Part shown: one piece after another, positions 46,219 through 47,747 of the stretch | Numbering within the stretch: position 1 is the first letter of the stretch | How the letters are laid out: the number at the start of each line of letters is the position of its first letter | NCBI GenBank assembly: GCA_001969505.1 | Contig: LSSK01000394.1 | Span: 1-47,747 of the forward strand | From: Zancudomyces culisetae | Taxonomy: Eukaryota; Kickxellomycota; Harpellomycetes; Harpellales; Legeriomycetaceae | Length of the DNA stretch: 47,747 nucleotides | Direction: 5' to 3' | Program-made: the position numbers and the translations under genes | The notes under the pieces: model-generated | The model's database searches: none | What the model was told of the DNA's origin: nothing | Seen by the model: only the letters and a program-made list of their open reading frames with translations

Positions 46219-47040
46219 ATGAATATTTTTCCACCTTTAGGCTCTTGTAACAATTTTTTAACGAAGAATAGCTATAGTAAAAAAATGAAGAAAAGGGGAC
46301 CACCTAGTATTCTAACCATAAATACAGTAGGAGACGCTAAGAAATATCAATACGATGCGAATAAAAGTACTTGCAATGGTGGGTTTGGGTTTCAAAATAA
46401 CTATAACGACTATAACAACAATGAAATGTGGTGCGAGTTTAAAGAAGAAAAAGCTATAGATGAAGAAGAAGGACCTGTAGAGATAGTAGATAGTATATAT
46501 TTAGGAAGCGAAAGGGATGCTGCAAATCCAAAAACATTACGGCATCTAGGCATTGAGCGAATACTAAGTGTGGCTAAAGAATCCACTACAAACTACAACT
46601 ATAATGATTACAAGGAAATAAGTCCTACGTTGATATGTTCACATGATGAGCTAGAAACTCCGGATTATTCTGAAGATACGGATAGCGAGTATGGTCAAGA
46701 GCATGGTGATAGTTTTAAAAACTTTGACACGTACAATAGAATTGAATACATGAGTATATTTTGGGATCACAACGAAGATTGTATTAAAAAAAGTTTCGAG
46801 CAGTGTTTTGACTTTATAAACCAGGCAGTCGATAATAGGAAAAATGTGTTAATACATTGTCAACTGGGTGTTTCCAGGTCTGCAACCTTAGTTATCGCAT
46901 ACGTAATGTACTCTAGGGGATATAGCTTTAATGAGGCATATCAATATGTAAAGGCACGAGCACCTAGGATTTCCCCCAACTTTTCTCTACTAAGTCAACT
47001 AATGGAATATGAGAAAGAAAGATTAGAGTACGCCTTTTAG
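46219..47040 (+). CDS. Dual-specificity protein phosphatase (MAPK-phosphatase type)
   Basis: This 273-residue enzyme removes phosphate from Tyr and Ser/Thr. The catalytic domain covers roughly residues 85-270. It opens with VEIVDSIYLGSERDAAN, the usual first strand and helix. The active-site loop HCQLGVSRSA (HCxxGxxRS) has the nucleophilic Cys and phosphate-binding Arg. The general-acid Asp is probably that of FWDHNED, upstream of the loop. AYVMYSRGYSFNEAYQYVKARAP and the closing helix are family-typical. An Asp/Glu-rich insertion (about residues 150-165) lies before the general acid. The N-terminal ~80 residues are Asn/Tyr-rich, with a basic KKMKKRGPP stretch that could be a MAPK-docking site. 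Yeast Msg5 and fission yeast Pmp1 are the nearest known kinds. The target kinase cannot be told from sequence. Confidence 0.92.
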   Translation: MNIFPPLGSCNNFLTKNSYSKKMKKRGPPSILTINTVGDAKKYQYDANKSTCNGGFGFQNNYNDYNNNEMWCEFKEEKAIDEEEGPVEIVDSIYLGSERDAANPKTLRHLGIERILSVAKESTTNYNYNDYKEISPTLICSHDELETPDYSEDTDSEYGQEHGDSFKNFDTYNRIEYMSIFWDHNEDCIKKSFEQCFDFINQAVDNRKNVLIHCQLGVSRSATLVIAYVMYSRGYSFNEAYQYVKARAPRISPNFSLLSQLMEYEKERLEYAF

Positions 47041-47276
47041 GTGCAAAGAGTAGATTTATTGATTGCATTGCAAAGTTTATAGTTCATATTTGTGGCTTAT
47101 TACATTTACATTTACATCCCATAATCTCAAAATTCATGTTGTTAGACTTGTATAATACATCCTCATAATAAAATAATTTATGTGCACAACTGATGAGAAA
47201 GTCACAATCATTCATTTATACTAGAAGCAAATTGAGTTGCAGCGTGGTATATATTTAAAGTGGTGAGAAAATGTTG
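47041..47276. other. Phosphatase 3' flank to LINE poly(A)
   Basis: Just over 230 bp of AT-rich DNA, including a short TTTACA direct repeat (about 47104-47115), separates the phosphatase stop from the poly-T that marks the LINE 3' end. No gene is seen. Confidence 0.5.
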
Positions 47277-47747
47277 TTTTTTTTTTTCGGTAGAAAAAAA
47301 TATTTATTTAGAAAATAAACAGTTCCTAAAAAGTAGAAACAATCTATATTCTAAACTCATCCTATTCCCTTTCGACTCTCTAGAGTCTCCGTACCCGATG
47401 GGCATTGGTTCAAGGGGAGTGGGACTACACTAATGTCTTTCAACACTAGGTAGCGAGGTAAAAAGGTCTCGTTAAGAAACCGGGCTGTGGAAACCACTGC
47501 TCTAACGCAAGTGGCGTTTGGATCCCGAAGAATCCCAGGTAGTTTGAGCTTTAACTCCTCCCCCAGGAGTTTACCCACGATTTTCCTGCGAAGCTCAACA
47601 CACTCGGAAATCGTGCTAGATAAAAAAGAACTATAAAAATCTATAAATTCAGTAAGTAAGTCATTCCTAATTTCGTCCCATCTACTGCAATCTAATAAAT
47701 AATGCTCAATTGTTTCTTTTTCTTCTTTCTTACAGAACGGACATTTG
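47277..47747 (-). mobile_element. 3' end of a LINE (non-LTR retrotransposon)
   Basis: On the minus strand the coding frame is open from the window edge to a stop at 47357, and continues off the window. It encodes the C-terminal part of a reverse-transcriptase polyprotein. The start of the visible part, CPFCKKEEKETIEHYLLDC, has the Cys-X2-Cys, His, Cys spacing of the zinc knuckle found after LINE reverse transcriptases, followed by SRWDEIRNDLL. After the stop, a 69-base untranslated stretch ends in a run of 11 T on the plus strand (47277-47287), which is a poly(A) tail in the element's orientation. Base composition is richer in G and C than the flanking DNA, fitting a foreign element. The element is inserted downstream of the phosphatase, in opposite orientation to it. 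The 5' end is outside the window. Confidence 0.8.

Noticed and set aside
1-47747. tRNA genes, rRNA genes, CRISPR arrays, secondary-metabolite cluster
   Set aside because: No internal-promoter boxes with matching stems, no rRNA-like block, no spaced repeats and no biosynthetic core enzyme were seen.

Overview
This window is nuclear DNA from an AT-rich fungus. The fungal call rests on a YME2/RNA12-type mitochondrial inner-membrane protein, a MUP/LAT-type permease, a Dal5-type MFS transporter and several genes with short GT-AG introns (58 to 151 nt, plus one weaker candidate of 125 and one of 150). CTG codons fall at conserved leucines, for example in the DEG motif region of the aminoacylase, so the standard code is used and a CUG-Ser yeast is unlikely. 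A trypsin-type S1 protease, many introns and a LINE-type reverse transcriptase fragment with a CCHC knuckle would fit an early-diverging lineage such as a Zoopagomycota-like fungus. That placement is inference and weakly supported.

Layout: 140-1140 (-) trypsin-like protease with a one-base frameshift in a homopolymer. 2832-3564 (+) mitochondrial ribosomal protein bL9m, two exons. 3575-5473 (-) PUF RNA-binding protein. 5474-10861 is gene-free. 10862-12474 (+) aminoacylase-1, four exons. 12682-14615 (-) DMC1 meiotic recombinase, seven exons. 15359-16731 (-) R3HCC1-like protein with two tandem RRM-like domains, three exons. 18581-20113 (-) methionine-permease-like APC transporter. 20114-24957 is gene-free. 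24958-26661 (+) PP2A B56 regulatory subunit. 26900-27895 (-) mitochondrial ribosomal protein mL44. 29583-30197 (+) ribosomal protein eL15. 30437-33602 (-) YME2, three exons. 34225-35868 (-) Dal5-like MFS transporter, three exons. 35869-40437 is mostly gene-free. 40438-42684 (+) unknown 748-residue protein. 46219-47040 (+) dual-specificity phosphatase. 47357 to the right edge (-) is the 3' end of a LINE element with its poly(A) tract.

The genes do not form a cluster with one function. Three are nuclear-encoded mitochondrial proteins (bL9m, mL44, YME2). Four are regulators (PUF, B56, DSP, DMC1). The rest are metabolic or transport genes. The long gene-free stretches (4 to 5 kb) lie upstream of PUF, B56, the unknown protein and DSP, whereas genes with housekeeping roles tend to be packed tail to tail. 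I saw no tRNA, rRNA, CRISPR array or plasmid-type feature. The most unusual things are several compact hairpins in the gene-free DNA (7591-7639, 28523-28552, 38471-38550, 45854-45926), a G-quadruplex-type G run at 33992-34011, the homopolymer frameshift in the protease, and the tandem RRM-like repeat protein. I did not find a clearly new multi-gene system.
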